In this document: positions 26,386-35,099 of the stretch, one piece after another
Layout: every line of letters starts with the position of its first letter
Position numbering within the stretch: the stretch's first letter is position 1
Origin: Cellvibrio mixtus subsp. mixtus J3-8
GTDB lineage: Bacteria > Pseudomonadota > Gammaproteobacteria > Pseudomonadales > Cellvibrionaceae
Length of the DNA stretch: 61,749 nt
Direction: 5' to 3'
Assembly (NCBI RefSeq): GCF_000766945.1
Contig: NZ_KN266210.1
Coordinates: 1 to 61,749 of the forward strand
Program-made: the position numbers and the translations under genes
The notes under the pieces: generated by a model
Told to the model about the DNA's origin: nothing
The model's database searches: none
Seen by the model: the letters and a program-made list of their open reading frames with translations, nothing else

Positions 26386-28419
26386 ATGCATACGCTGACC
26401 TTGAGTAATCGCTGGGCTTTATTCGTTGATTTTTTTTCTCATGCAGTAAGTTGTTCGTTGATCGCAATAGTTCTTATGCAACTATTGCGATTAATCACCC
26501 TTTATCAGTTTAGTGACGAAATTATTGCGCAAGATTTACCATCCTACCTGCTGCACGCGCTGCGCTGGGATTTAAAGCTGGTTGCAACATCAATAGCCTT
26601 GGGGCTGCTAATATCAGCGTTGTTAATCGCTATCAAACCCGGTGTATTCGCCCTACGCACATACCGCGCAATCAACCTTCTTTTTTTATTATTATTTTGT
26701 AGCCTCGGTTTTATTCACACTATTTACTGGCACAGCGTTGGCCAACCGTTTGATATTTTTATTTTTGGGATAGTAGATGATCAAACGACCGAGTTAGTTA
26801 AATTATTCGTAACACAATACAGCCCGCTCACCAATGGAGTGCTGCTAATACTGATTTGCGCGATGGGTTTATTCGTACAGCGCCGAACCTATCAGGCACT
26901 GAACAATAGCGCAATGATAGTAGCCATTGCAGGAACACGCCGGGCTGCAATCAAAAGTATCTGTATAGTGTTAGCGATTATCGTATTAGCCATTGCTGCA
27001 CGCGGCAGCCTTTCCCTGTTTCCGCTAAATAAAAAGACCACACATTTTTCTTCATCCAGCTTTATGAACAACCTTTCAATCAATGCACCCAACCATCTTT
27101 ATTATGCCTTCAAGGAAAAAAGCAAAAACTCCGTCAATAACAACCCTCAGCAAGCGTTGAAATCGCGCGGGTATGCAAACCTTGATGAAGCCAAAGCGGA
27201 TTTATTAGCGACTTACGACACCACTCCGCAAGGAGTTCCTTTACTTAAAAAGTCCAGGGCGCCCCATTTTGAAAAACTCCCTAATGTTGTGTTGGTGATG
27301 ATGGAGAGCTGGAGTTCGCAAATTCTGTTGGCAGATTCTGAGCAACAAAACCTGTTGGGGAGTTTTCGCGAACAAAAAAATAGAGGGGCATTGTTTACCC
27401 GGTTTTTATCAACCCGCCTGGGCACCAACCGATTTATAGAAAGCACACTCCTCAATACATCCGTGTTAGAACTTTCCACATCATCGGCAAAAAATCATCA
27501 GCTAGCCTTTTCAAACCTGCAACCGTTTATCGCTAAGGGTTACCAGATCGCATTTGTCAGCGGTGGTGCACGATCCTGGTTAAATCACGATAATTTCTGG
27601 AAAACCCAGGGCGTAAATTATTACTGGGATATGTCAGATATCATTAAGGCTTACGGCATCGATAAACATTCGGACTGGGGCGTGCACGATGAATACACGT
27701 ATCGTTTTGCGCTGGAAAAACTGCGCGAGTTATCGGCCGCACAGCAGCCAGTATTTATGTTTATTATTACCACCAGCAATCATCCGCCACACAAGGTGCC
27801 ATCCGGATACGACGTGCCGATGTTTGCGACAGCCGCATTTGATGAACATTTAATTCAACCGGAAAATGCACAGATGCAAATGGCAACATTTCGCTATGCA
27901 TCGGACCAGCTGGGAAAATTTTTACAGGAAGTGGATAATTCCCCACTCGACAACGACACCATACGCATGGCGACCGGGGACCATGTGCTGCGCAGTTTTT
28001 ACCAGTTTTCCAGCAAGAGCGATAAATTGCTCGCAGGTGCCGTCCCCTTTTACATACAAGTGCCAATGGCGTACATGTCAGGCAAAAAGTGGGACACATC
28101 CATCATTGGCAGCCAGCGCGATATATTTCCAACACTGTTTGAGCTCATCCTGGCCGATGCGACCTATTTAAAAACTGGTTTTGATCTATTGGCAGCCGAC
28201 GAACCCAGGGCTGCATGGTATGAACATGATATCTGGGTGCGCGACAATCAGGTTACTTTCAATAACGATGCTGTGGCTCACTCTTACGATAATCAGCTTA
28301 AGGTGACCGACCAAATAACCCCATCCAGTTCTTTGCATGACTATAGAAAACATATCAATGCATTGGAAGCATTATTGGAATGGCAGTTGGTTTCTGAAAT
28401 GGGCGATGCGAAGAAATAA
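26386..28419 (+). CDS. LtaS-like phosphotransferase (copy 2)
   Basis: 677 residues with five N-terminal membrane helices (about 15-215) and a periplasmic sulfatase-fold domain. Metal and nucleophile positions are conserved: VVLVMMESWSSQ, FLSTRLGTNRFIES (candidate Thr), TTSNHPPHKVP and MATGDHVLRSF. It differs strongly from the adjacent copy, so this is not a recent duplication, and the two probably act on different acceptors or with different donors. It is the last gene of the plus-strand operon and is followed by a strong hairpin (28436-28464). No clear Shine-Dalgarno is seen, suggesting coupling with the gene before it. It could be a phosphoethanolamine rather than phosphoglycerol transferase. 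Confidence 0.82.
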   Translation: MHTLTLSNRWALFVDFFSHAVSCSLIAIVLMQLLRLITLYQFSDEIIAQDLPSYLLHALRWDLKLVATSIALGLLISALLIAIKPGVFALRTYRAINLLFLLLFCSLGFIHTIYWHSVGQPFDIFIFGIVDDQTTELVKLFVTQYSPLTNGVLLILICAMGLFVQRRTYQALNNSAMIVAIAGTRRAAIKSICIVLAIIVLAIAARGSLSLFPLNKKTTHFSSSSFMNNLSINAPNHLYYAFKEKSKNSVNNNPQQALKSRGYANLDEAKADLLATYDTTPQGVPLLKKSRAPHFEKLPNVVLVMMESWSSQILLADSEQQNLLGSFREQKNRGALFTRFLSTRLGTNRFIESTLLNTSVLELSTSSAKNHQLAFSNLQPFIAKGYQIAFVSGGARSWLNHDNFWKTQGVNYYWDMSDIIKAYGIDKHSDWGVHDEYTYRFALEKLRELSAAQQPVFMFIITTSNHPPHKVPSGYDVPMFATAAFDEHLIQPENAQMQMATFRYASDQLGKFLQEVDNSPLDNDTIRMATGDHVLRSFYQFSSKSDKLLAGAVPFYIQVPMAYMSGKKWDTSIIGSQRDIFPTLFELILADATYLKTGFDLLAADEPRAAWYEHDIWVRDNQVTFNNDAVAHSYDNQLKVTDQITPSSSLHDYRKHINALEALLEWQLVSEMGDAKK

Positions 28420-28435
28420 AAAATAAAATCATTTT

Positions 28436-28464
28436 GTGCATGCCTGACTTAATCAGGCATGCAC
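28436..28464. terminator. Strong hairpin between convergent genes, probable terminator
   Basis: GTGCATGCCTGA (28436-28447) and TCAGGCATGCAC (28453-28464) form a perfect 12-bp stem with a five-base loop. It lies between the stop codons of the LtaS-like and Stealth genes, which converge. The T-tracts are modest, so the terminator role rests mainly on position and stem strength. Confidence 0.6.
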
Positions 28465-28481
28465 GACCGCAGCAAAAAAAT

Positions 28482-29489
28482 CTAGATTAGCTCATCAATA
28501 CTTCCGATGCGTTTATCCAGCCAGTTATAAATTAGCTGTTGTTTTTTAGCAGATCCCCCTTCAATACTTTGCACGCAAGCAAAAACAACATTTTTATTGA
28601 TATCGGCATAATATAGTTTGAAAGAAAGACGAAATAATGATTGCCTGGCCGGTTTCAATTGCACATTCGTTCGATCATTATCCAACACTGCCAAATTTTC
28701 CCGCCAATGAAAATGCGAACCAAGCGCTTCCGGTACATATTGGCCGGAGCCGCGTAATTGTGCATGTATATTGGTACTTACTGCCGCGGGAAACAGGGTA
28801 AAGATTTTTTCCCAGGATGACCGTTTCCACGCATGGGGAACATGGGGTAAACGGAAATATTTTTTGGTGCATCCCAATAGTCGCGCGCATGATTGTTGTA
28901 ATTCCCAAAAACTTATGCGGCTCTTTTCTTTTTCCCGTCCAAACCAACGCCGCACAATACGAATCACACTTCTGCCAGGGACAGACTCTGGCAACAAATG
29001 CCATTTCCCGCGTAGTACTACTTTATCACCACGAAAAAAATCCTGCGGATGAGTCGGTTGAATCAACATAAAATCGTCATTTAAATACAAAAACTGTTCA
29101 GCGATTCCCGGTATTCGCCAGAGCAGGGAACTGATGGCCATACTATTAAAGCTGGGCAGGCATTCGGGATATTCAGCAAAAATAACACGATGATCAATTA
29201 AACAAACCCGGTGCTCAAATGCTGTTCCAGCCAGCTTGTCCAACAACGATGGGCGCTGCTGATCGGTAACAATAAAAATGGTCCGCAACCAGGGAGCAAA
29301 CTTCAGCAACGATGTTACGCAATAATCCAGCTCACCGGCATTATGAAAACGCGCCTTATCGGCACCGCCCTTTCGCGACAAACCTTTATCCCGCAGGAAA
29401 GTATCTAATTTAGCCGCATGGTGCGGGTCGGCACCATCAACCCACATAATGACTGCATCAATCGGCGTCGAAACTGGAATATCTTGCAT
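28482..29489 (-). CDS. Stealth-family sugar-phosphate transferase
   Basis: 335 residues with the Stealth conserved regions. CR1 is IDAVIMWVDGADPHH (residues about 11-25). CR2 is FHNAGELDYCVTSLLKFAPWLRTIFIVTDQQ (about 45-75) and continues through SSLLWRIPGIAEQFLYLNDDFMLIQPTHPQDFF near 120-150. Stealth proteins transfer hexose-1-phosphate units to make phosphodiester-linked polysaccharides, for example bacterial capsules, and are related to the GlcNAc-1-phosphotransferase that tags lysosomal enzymes. It has no membrane segment. It converges on the LPS operon and has a good ribosome site (TAGGAATAG). A phosphodiester-forming enzyme here fits the other phosphate-transfer genes of the locus. Confidence 0.88.
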   Translation of the reverse strand: MQDIPVSTPIDAVIMWVDGADPHHAAKLDTFLRDKGLSRKGGADKARFHNAGELDYCVTSLLKFAPWLRTIFIVTDQQRPSLLDKLAGTAFEHRVCLIDHRVIFAEYPECLPSFNSMAISSLLWRIPGIAEQFLYLNDDFMLIQPTHPQDFFRGDKVVLRGKWHLLPESVPGRSVIRIVRRWFGREKEKSRISFWELQQSCARLLGCTKKYFRLPHVPHAWKRSSWEKIFTLFPAAVSTNIHAQLRGSGQYVPEALGSHFHWRENLAVLDNDRTNVQLKPARQSLFRLSFKLYYADINKNVVFACVQSIEGGSAKKQQLIYNWLDKRIGSIDELI

Positions 29490-29651
29490 AGGCTATTCCT
29501 ACTATCAAAGCGCATTTGACCCCTATCGTACACAAGTCGTTGCAACACTTACGCACTCCTAGTGCACAAAAACAGCTATAATCGCAGCCCAATTTTTTCG
29601 TTATTTCAGGGCAGCCAACGCAGCCGCAGACCTAGAGAGTTTCCAAGCGCT

Positions 29652-32510
29652 ATGGATAAAACCTACCAACCCCACGCGATAGAAAACCAGTGGTACCAAA
29701 CCTGGGAAGAGAAGGGTTATTTCAAACCCGCCGGCGAAGGCAATCCCTATTGCATTATGATTCCGCCGCCTAACGTCACAGGCAGCCTGCATATGGGCCA
29801 CGGTTTCAATAATGCGGTGATGGATGCACTGATTCGCTATCGCCGGATGCGTGGTGACGACACTCTGTGGCAAGTCGGCACCGACCACGCTGGTATTGCG
29901 ACCCAAATGGTGGTTGAGCGTCAATTAGCGGCACAAAATATTAGCCGACACGATCTTGGTCGCGAAAAATTCCTCGAAAAAGTCTGGGAGTGGAAAGAGC
30001 AATCGGGCGGTACTATTACTCGCCAGATTCGCCGCCTCGGCTCATCAGTGGATTGGACCCGCGAACGCTTCACAATGGATGATGGCCTCTCCACCGCAGT
30101 GCAGGAAGCGTTTGTACGCCTATATGAAGATGGTTTGATTTATCGCGGCAAACGCCTGGTGAATTGGGACCCGAAATTACATACCGCTATTTCCGATCTG
30201 GAAGTAGAAAATCACGATGAAAAAGGTCATTTGTGGAACTTGCGCTATCCGTTAGCCGATGGCGCCACGACAGCAGAGGGTAAAAATTATTTGGTGGTAG
30301 CAACAACTCGCCCTGAAACCATGTTGGGTGATAGTGCTGTTGCGGTTCATCCTGAAGATGAACGTTATAAATCACTAATTGGAAAATTTGTTTTACTGCC
30401 ATTAGTAAATCGCTTGATTCCGATTGTTGCCGACGATTATGTAGATCGCGAATTCGGCACCGGCTGCGTGAAAATTACCCCGGCACACGATTTCAATGAC
30501 TATGAAGTGGGCAAGCGCCACAACTTGCCACTCATCAATGTATTGGATAAAAATGCGGCGATTCTTGCACAAGCGCAAATTTTTAATCTGGATGGCAGCG
30601 TCAATAATGAATTGAATAGCACCCTGCCCGCCCAATTTGCCGGGCTTGATCGTTACGAAGCGCGCAAACAAATTGTTGCAGCGTTTGAAGCCGCAGAATT
30701 GCTGGAAAAAATTGATGACCATGGTTTGAAAGTGCCGCGCGGTGATCGCTCTGGCGTTGTTATTGAGCCGTGGTTAACCGACCAATGGTACGTAAGCACC
30801 AAACCATTGGCAGAACCGGCAATCGCCGCCGTTGAAGATGGCCGCATTCAATTCGTGCCCAAGCAATATGAAAATATGTACTTCTCATGGATGCGCGACA
30901 TTCAGGATTGGTGCATTAGCCGTCAATTGTGGTGGGGTCATCGCATTCCAGCATGGTACGACGCGAGCGGCAAAGTATATGTTGGCCGCAACGAAGCAGA
31001 AGTGCGCAGCAAATATAATCTCGGCGCCGATGTAAAACTGAACCAGGACGAAGATGTTCTTGATACCTGGTTCAGTTCCGGTCTGTGGACCTTCTCTACC
31101 CTGGGCTGGCCAGAGCAAACCGAATTCTTGAAAAAGTTCCATCCAACTGATTTGCTCGTTACCGGCTTCGATATTATTTTCTTCTGGGTAGCGCGCATGA
31201 TTATGCTCACCATGCACCTGGTGAAGCATGAAGATGGCAGTGCACAAATCCCCTTTAAAACCGTTTACGTCCATGGTCTGGTACGCGATAGCCAGGGCCA
31301 GAAAATGTCAAAGTCCAAAGGCAATGTGCTTGATCCGCTGGATATTATCGACGGTATCGATTTGGAAACGCTGGTACAAAAACGCACCACCGGTTTAATG
31401 AACCCCAAAGACGCTGCAAAAATTGAAAAACAAACACGCAAGGAATTTCCGGAGGGTATTCAAGCGTACGGAACTGACGCATTGCGTTTCACGTTCTGCT
31501 CGCTCGCATCGACTGGCCGCGATATTAAATTCGATATGGGCCGCGTGGAAGGTTACCGCAATTTCTGCAATAAAATATGGAACGCAACCCGCTACGTATT
31601 AATGCAATGCGAAGACCAGGATTGCGGGCAAGATGGTTCAAGCAACTATGAATTATCCGTTGCGGATCGCTGGATTATCAGCAAATTGCAGCAAGCCGAA
31701 AAACAAGTTGCTGAAGCACTCGACACTTATCGCCTCGATTTAGCGACGCAAGCAATTTATGAGTTTGTGTGGAATGAATATTGCGATTGGTACCTCGAAT
31801 TATCCAAACCGATTTTATTTGATAAATCCGAAGGCAGTGAAGCACGCAAAAAAGGCACTCGCCGCACATTGATTCGCGTGCTCGAAACCATTTTGCGCTT
31901 GAGCCATCCGCTGATGCCATTTATCACCGAAGAGATCTGGCAAAAAATCAAACCACTCGCCGGCGCCACTGGCGAAACCATTATGCATGCGCGCTTCCCA
32001 AGTGCCGATGAAAGCAAGATCGATCAGCAGGCATTGAAAGATGTTGAATGGTTGCAAGCCGTTATTCTTGGTGTGCGTAATATTCGCGGTGAGATGAATA
32101 TATCTCCGGCAAAAGACCTCAACGTGCTATTCAAAAATGGCAGCGCGGACGATCAGCAACGCCTGCAAGCAAACCAACAATTCCTGAAAAAGTTGGCATC
32201 ACTGGAAAACGTTACCTGGTTGAATGCTGGTGATACAGAACCCATGTCGGCAACAGCGCTGGTTGGGCAAATGGAAATCCTGGTACCTATGGCAGGAATT
32301 ATCGATAAAGACGCCGAAATCGCACGCCTAACCAAAGAAAGCAATAAATTGCAGCAAGATATTGAACGCACTGAAACCAAACTCGGCAATGCAGCGTTTG
32401 TTGAGAAAGCGCCTGCCGAAGTTGTAGAAAATGAGCGTAAGCGTGTGAACGAAAACAAAATTGCAGTAGAGAAATTGCGTGAGCAAATCCAAAAGATTAG
32501 TGCGCTGTAA
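29652..32510 (+). CDS. valS: Valyl-tRNA synthetase
   Basis: Class I aminoacyl-tRNA synthetase that charges tRNA-Val and edits mischarged threonine. 952 residues, normal length. [24 protein letters not shown] opens the protein, [18 protein letters not shown] contains the HIGH motif (HMGH), the editing domain follows, KMSKSKGN is near residue 555, and a C-terminal coiled coil (about 885-952; [21 protein letters not shown]) is the tRNA-binding arm typical of ValRS. The frame is open 30 codons upstream; the ATG at 29652 is chosen from family N-termini. It is divergent from the Stealth gene and followed by a clear terminator. Confidence 0.97.
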   Translation: MDKTYQPHAIENQWYQTWEEKGYFKPAGEGNPYCIMIPPPNVTGSLHMGHGFNNAVMDALIRYRRMRGDDTLWQVGTDHAGIATQMVVERQLAAQNISRHDLGREKFLEKVWEWKEQSGGTITRQIRRLGSSVDWTRERFTMDDGLSTAVQEAFVRLYEDGLIYRGKRLVNWDPKLHTAISDLEVENHDEKGHLWNLRYPLADGATTAEGKNYLVVATTRPETMLGDSAVAVHPEDERYKSLIGKFVLLPLVNRLIPIVADDYVDREFGTGCVKITPAHDFNDYEVGKRHNLPLINVLDKNAAILAQAQIFNLDGSVNNELNSTLPAQFAGLDRYEARKQIVAAFEAAELLEKIDDHGLKVPRGDRSGVVIEPWLTDQWYVSTKPLAEPAIAAVEDGRIQFVPKQYENMYFSWMRDIQDWCISRQLWWGHRIPAWYDASGKVYVGRNEAEVRSKYNLGADVKLNQDEDVLDTWFSSGLWTFSTLGWPEQTEFLKKFHPTDLLVTGFDIIFFWVARMIMLTMHLVKHEDGSAQIPFKTVYVHGLVRDSQGQKMSKSKGNVLDPLDIIDGIDLETLVQKRTTGLMNPKDAAKIEKQTRKEFPEGIQAYGTDALRFTFCSLASTGRDIKFDMGRVEGYRNFCNKIWNATRYVLMQCEDQDCGQDGSSNYELSVADRWIISKLQQAEKQVAEALDTYRLDLATQAIYEFVWNEYCDWYLELSKPILFDKSEGSEARKKGTRRTLIRVLETILRLSHPLMPFITEEIWQKIKPLAGATGETIMHARFPSADESKIDQQALKDVEWLQAVILGVRNIRGEMNISPAKDLNVLFKNGSADDQQRLQANQQFLKKLASLENVTWLNAGDTEPMSATALVGQMEILVPMAGIIDKDAEIARLTKESNKLQQDIERTETKLGNAAFVEKAPAEVVENERKRVNENKIAVEKLREQIQKISAL

Positions 32511-32531
32511 AAATTAATTTTTTACGCTCAT

Positions 32532-32562
32532 AAAAAGCCGATGCAAAAACATCGGCTTTTTT
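32532..32562 (+). terminator. Intrinsic terminator of valS
   Basis: AAAAAGCCGATG (32532-32543) and CATCGGCTTTTTT (32550-32562) pair around a short A-rich loop, ending in a T-run about 40 bp past the valS stop. Confidence 0.95.
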
Positions 32563-32599
32563 ATTGGGGATTTTTCGATGGGAAAATTAAATCAGTAAG

Positions 32600-32807
32600 C
32601 AGGTTGTGCCGGAGCGCGTAGCTTGAGCGCAGCGATGCCCAACAAACACATCAACATAGCGGATAGCTTTAAAATTTAAACTTTCCAAGCCATTCTTAAA
32701 GCTGGCTTTTTTATTGAAGAGTTTCTGGTGGATAAATATATAGATCGCGTTGGGCATCGCTGCGCTCAGCACCAACCTACAAGTGTTACGCGCCCAGGCC
32801 TAACCTG
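32600..32807. repeat. Inverted-repeat element (MITE-like) downstream of valS
   Basis: Two inverted arms, 32600-32643 and 32749-32807, bracket about 105 bp. The inner 19 bases of the arms (GAGCGCAGCGATGCCCAAC and its reverse complement) match perfectly. The outer parts share CAGGTT...GCGCGTA with mismatches and a gap of about 15 bases in the left arm. The right arm can itself fold as GTTGGGC...GCACCAAC. Sequences of the type GTTGGGCatcgctgcgctCA are a recurring dispersed intergenic repeat in many proteobacteria (from memory). The spacer holds no gene. Confidence 0.7.
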
Positions 32808-32835
32808 TAGATTAAAAATTCTTTCTACGCAAAAA

Positions 32836-32867
32836 CAAAAAGCCCAATCTTGCGATTGGGCTTTTTG
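32836..32867 (-). terminator. Intrinsic terminator of tRNA-Ser
   Basis: CAAAAAGCCCAATC (32836-32849), loop TTGC, GATTGGGCTTTTTG (32854-32867): a 14-bp perfect stem with U-tracts on both sides, 11 bases past the tRNA-Ser 3' end on the minus strand. Confidence 0.92.
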
Positions 32868-32878
32868 TTTGAATTCAA

Positions 32879-32969
32879 TGGCGGAGAAGGGGGGAGTCGA
32901 ACCCCCGATACCCTTTTGAGGTATGCTCCCTTAGCAGGGGAGTGCCTTCGGCCACTCGGCCACTTCTCC
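32879..32969 (-). tRNA. tRNA-Ser (anticodon GCT)
   Basis: 91 nt with encoded CCA. Acceptor GGAGAAG/CTTCTCC, D arm TGGCCGAGTGG, anticodon stem CTCCC/GGGAG around CTGCTAA (anticodon GCT, reads AGC/AGU), a long variable arm containing CATACCTC..AAGGGTATC as expected for serine, and T arm GGGGGTTCGACTCCCCC. It lies downstream of csrA on the same strand, the same order as in pseudomonads and many other gammaproteobacteria. Confidence 0.97.
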
Positions 32970-33012
32970 ACGTCTGCTGATGCGAAGCAAGCTCCGCTTC
33001 AGCAGGTGCGGC

Positions 33013-33040
33013 ATAATACCATAATTCGCTAAAAATCAAA
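33013..33040 (-). promoter_or_regulatory. Probable tRNA-Ser promoter
   Basis: On the minus strand TTTGAT (33035-33040), a 16-bp spacer and TATTAT (33013-33018) lie about 45 bp upstream of the tRNA. A hairpin (CTGCTGA...TCAGCAG, about 32974-33005) occupies the leader between promoter and tRNA. Confidence 0.55.
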
Positions 33041-33197
33041 GTCTTGAATATAAATTTACGGAATAAAATGCAGGAATTTTTACTCATCGCATAATTCGCG
33101 ATCAGCAAAAAACAATTATCAATCAATTCGTTTATTTTTTAGAAAAGATGGTAGTTGCTAATAGCTGCAACAAAAAAGACGGGATGCCTTAAAACGC

Positions 33198-33233
33198 CTA
33201 CGCGGCGGATGACCAAATCAAACCGCCGCGTAG
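33198..33233 (-). terminator. Probable terminator of csrA
   Basis: CTACGCGGCGG (33198-33208) and CCGCCGCGTAG (33223-33233) form a perfect 11-bp GC-rich stem 36 bp after the csrA stop. The loop is 14 bases and the following T-tract (GCGTTTTAAGG) is weak. Confidence 0.6.
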
Positions 33234-33268
33234 TTGAAAAGCTTGAACAACAAAATAATTAATATTAA

Positions 33269-33460
33269 TTAATTATCCTGTTCTTCCTGATTCTGCTTTT
33301 CGCGTTGGATACGCTGATAAATCTCTTCGCGATGTACTGCGATATCTTTAGGAGCATTGACACCAATACGAACCTGGTTGCCTTTTACGCCCAAAACGGT
33401 AACGGTTACCTCGTCACCAACCATCAAAGTTTCGCCAATACGGCGAGTCAAAATTAACAT
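33269..33460 (-). CDS. csrA: Carbon storage regulator CsrA (RsmA)
   Basis: 63-residue dimeric RNA-binding protein that binds GGA motifs in mRNA leaders, usually blocking ribosome access, and is titrated by decoy RNAs. [51 protein letters not shown] is the full conserved CsrA sequence, including the first-strand Leu/Thr/Arg residues and the R44-containing AVHREEIY motif that contacts RNA. Its own leader carries ACAGGATG and GAAGGAG, the latter being the Shine-Dalgarno, so autoregulation is plausible. It lies between lysC and tRNA-Ser, as in related genomes. A candidate CsrA-sequestering RNA is at 54,285-54,500. Confidence 0.98.
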   Translation of the reverse strand: MLILTRRIGETLMVGDEVTVTVLGVKGNQVRIGVNAPKDIAVHREEIYQRIQREKQNQEEQDN

Positions 33461-33682
33461 CTTTAATCTCCTTCACTCATCCTGTAAGAGTACGACTTAG
33501 ACACCCCTTGCCACCGTCGACTCCCGAATACCCCCTGTCGCTTCCTGACAACCGAATGCCTTGGGCATAAGTATCGTCTACTTTTCGCGAAAGGGAAGAA
33601 ACCCCCAACATTTTTCTGTCTATTTTTGAACTAGACAGCAATGCAACTCAAACACCTTAACTAAACCGCCTTTCAAAAAGGC

Positions 33683-34930
33683 TTAGCCCCTCACACGGCC
33701 TTCTGACGGTTCGGCATCCAAACCAAAAGCGGTGTGCAGACTGCGCACAGCCAACTCCAAGTAACGCTCATCAATGATCACAGAAATTTTAATTTCAGAT
33801 GTAGTGATCATTTGGATGTTGATACGATCTTCTGCCAATGCAGTAAACATGCGCGATGCAACACCGGCATGAGAGCGCATACCAACACCCACGATAGATA
33901 CTTTAGCAACCTTGTCGTCACTGCGTACTTCACGCGCACCAATTTCTTTGGCAACACTTTCCAACACAGTGACAGCTTTATTCATATCATTTTTATGGAC
34001 AGTGAAAGTCAAATCTGTAGTGCCATCAGCAGATACATTTTGCACAATCACATCAACTTCAATATTGGCTTCGCCAACTGGCGCCAAAATTTTAGCAGCA
34101 ACACCAGGAGTATCTGGTACGCCTGCAACAGTCACTTTAGCTTCATCGCGATTGAACGCGATACCGGAAACAATTGGTTGTTCCATAGTTGAATCTTCCT
34201 CATCGAGGGTAATCAGGGTTCCTGGGCCTTCTTTGAAACTGTGAAGTACACGCAGGGGCACTTTGTATTTTCCTGCAAATTCAACGGAGCGAATCTGCAA
34301 TACTTTGGAGCCCTGACTGGCCATTTCAAGCATTTCTTCAAAGGTAATTTTTTCGAGGCGGCGTGCGCGCTCACAAACACGTGGATCGGTGGTATAAACA
34401 CCATCTACGTCGGTATAAATCTGGCATTCATCAGCTTTAAGCGCTGCAGCCAAGGCTACGCCGGTAGTATCTGAACCGCCACGCCCCAACGTCGTAATAT
34501 TACCGTGCTCATCCACGCCCTGAAATCCAGCTACCACAACAACACGGCCCAACTTCAGATCGGCACGCATATTTTCCTCATCAATAGCCTGAATTCTGGC
34601 TTTGGTGAAGGAACTGTCGGTAAGGATACGAACCTGGCCACCGGTATAGGATCTGGCATCGAGTCCGCGCTTTTTCAAGGCCATGCAGAGCAATGCGATA
34701 GTAACCTGTTCACCGGTAGACACCAGCACATCCAGCTCCCGCGGATCAGGAGTTTCCTGAATTTGCTGGGCAAGGCCAATCAGACGATTGGTTTCACCAC
34801 TCATGGCAGAAACAACCACCACTATGTCATGTCCCTGCGCGCGGAATCCGGCAACTTTTTCAGCAACCTGCTCTATACGTTCGATGGAACCAACGGAGGT
34901 ACCACCATATTTCTGAACCAATAAGCTCAT
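33683..34930 (-). CDS. lysC: Aspartate kinase
   Basis: Phosphorylates aspartate, the first step to lysine, threonine, methionine and diaminopimelate. 415 residues. The N-terminal amino-acid kinase domain starts LLVQKYGGTSVGSIERI, with STGEQVT and GRGGSDTTGVALAAALKADECQIYTDVDGVYTTDPR further on. Two C-terminal ACT domains (about 265-400; VTVAGVPDTPGVAAKILAPVGEANIEVDVIVQN and VSIVGVGMRSHAGVASRMF) give feedback control by lysine and/or threonine. It is not fused to homoserine dehydrogenase. It stands between alaS and csrA with about 170 bp upstream; no lysine riboswitch is apparent. Confidence 0.96.
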   Translation of the reverse strand: MSLLVQKYGGTSVGSIERIEQVAEKVAGFRAQGHDIVVVVSAMSGETNRLIGLAQQIQETPDPRELDVLVSTGEQVTIALLCMALKKRGLDARSYTGGQVRILTDSSFTKARIQAIDEENMRADLKLGRVVVVAGFQGVDEHGNITTLGRGGSDTTGVALAAALKADECQIYTDVDGVYTTDPRVCERARRLEKITFEEMLEMASQGSKVLQIRSVEFAGKYKVPLRVLHSFKEGPGTLITLDEEDSTMEQPIVSGIAFNRDEAKVTVAGVPDTPGVAAKILAPVGEANIEVDVIVQNVSADGTTDLTFTVHKNDMNKAVTVLESVAKEIGAREVRSDDKVAKVSIVGVGMRSHAGVASRMFTALAEDRINIQMITTSEIKISVIIDERYLELAVRSLHTAFGLDAEPSEGRVRG

Positions 34931-35099
34931 TACAGCCTATCCTTCTTTAAAATTTTGACGGATACGAATACTGAGTAACCAGATCGCAAAAAGGCGCCAA
35001 TTAAACACCAGTTCGCGATAAAAGTTAACCCAAATGGGTGATAAAAAGCGGATTAATCGCACTTCTTTCACGTTTTTGTACAACATTCAACCAACAAGT

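Noticed and set aside
18166..28419. The two LtaS-like genes and the YejM-like gene as recent tandem duplicates
   Set aside because: Their sequences differ throughout, including around the active site, so they are separate subfamilies.
29490..29651. T-box or attenuator leader for valS
   Set aside because: No T-box core or terminator/antiterminator pair; T-boxes are essentially Gram-positive.
34931..35099. Lysine riboswitch before lysC
   Set aside because: Only 169 bp are available and the conserved lysine-riboswitch core and a terminator pair are not visible.
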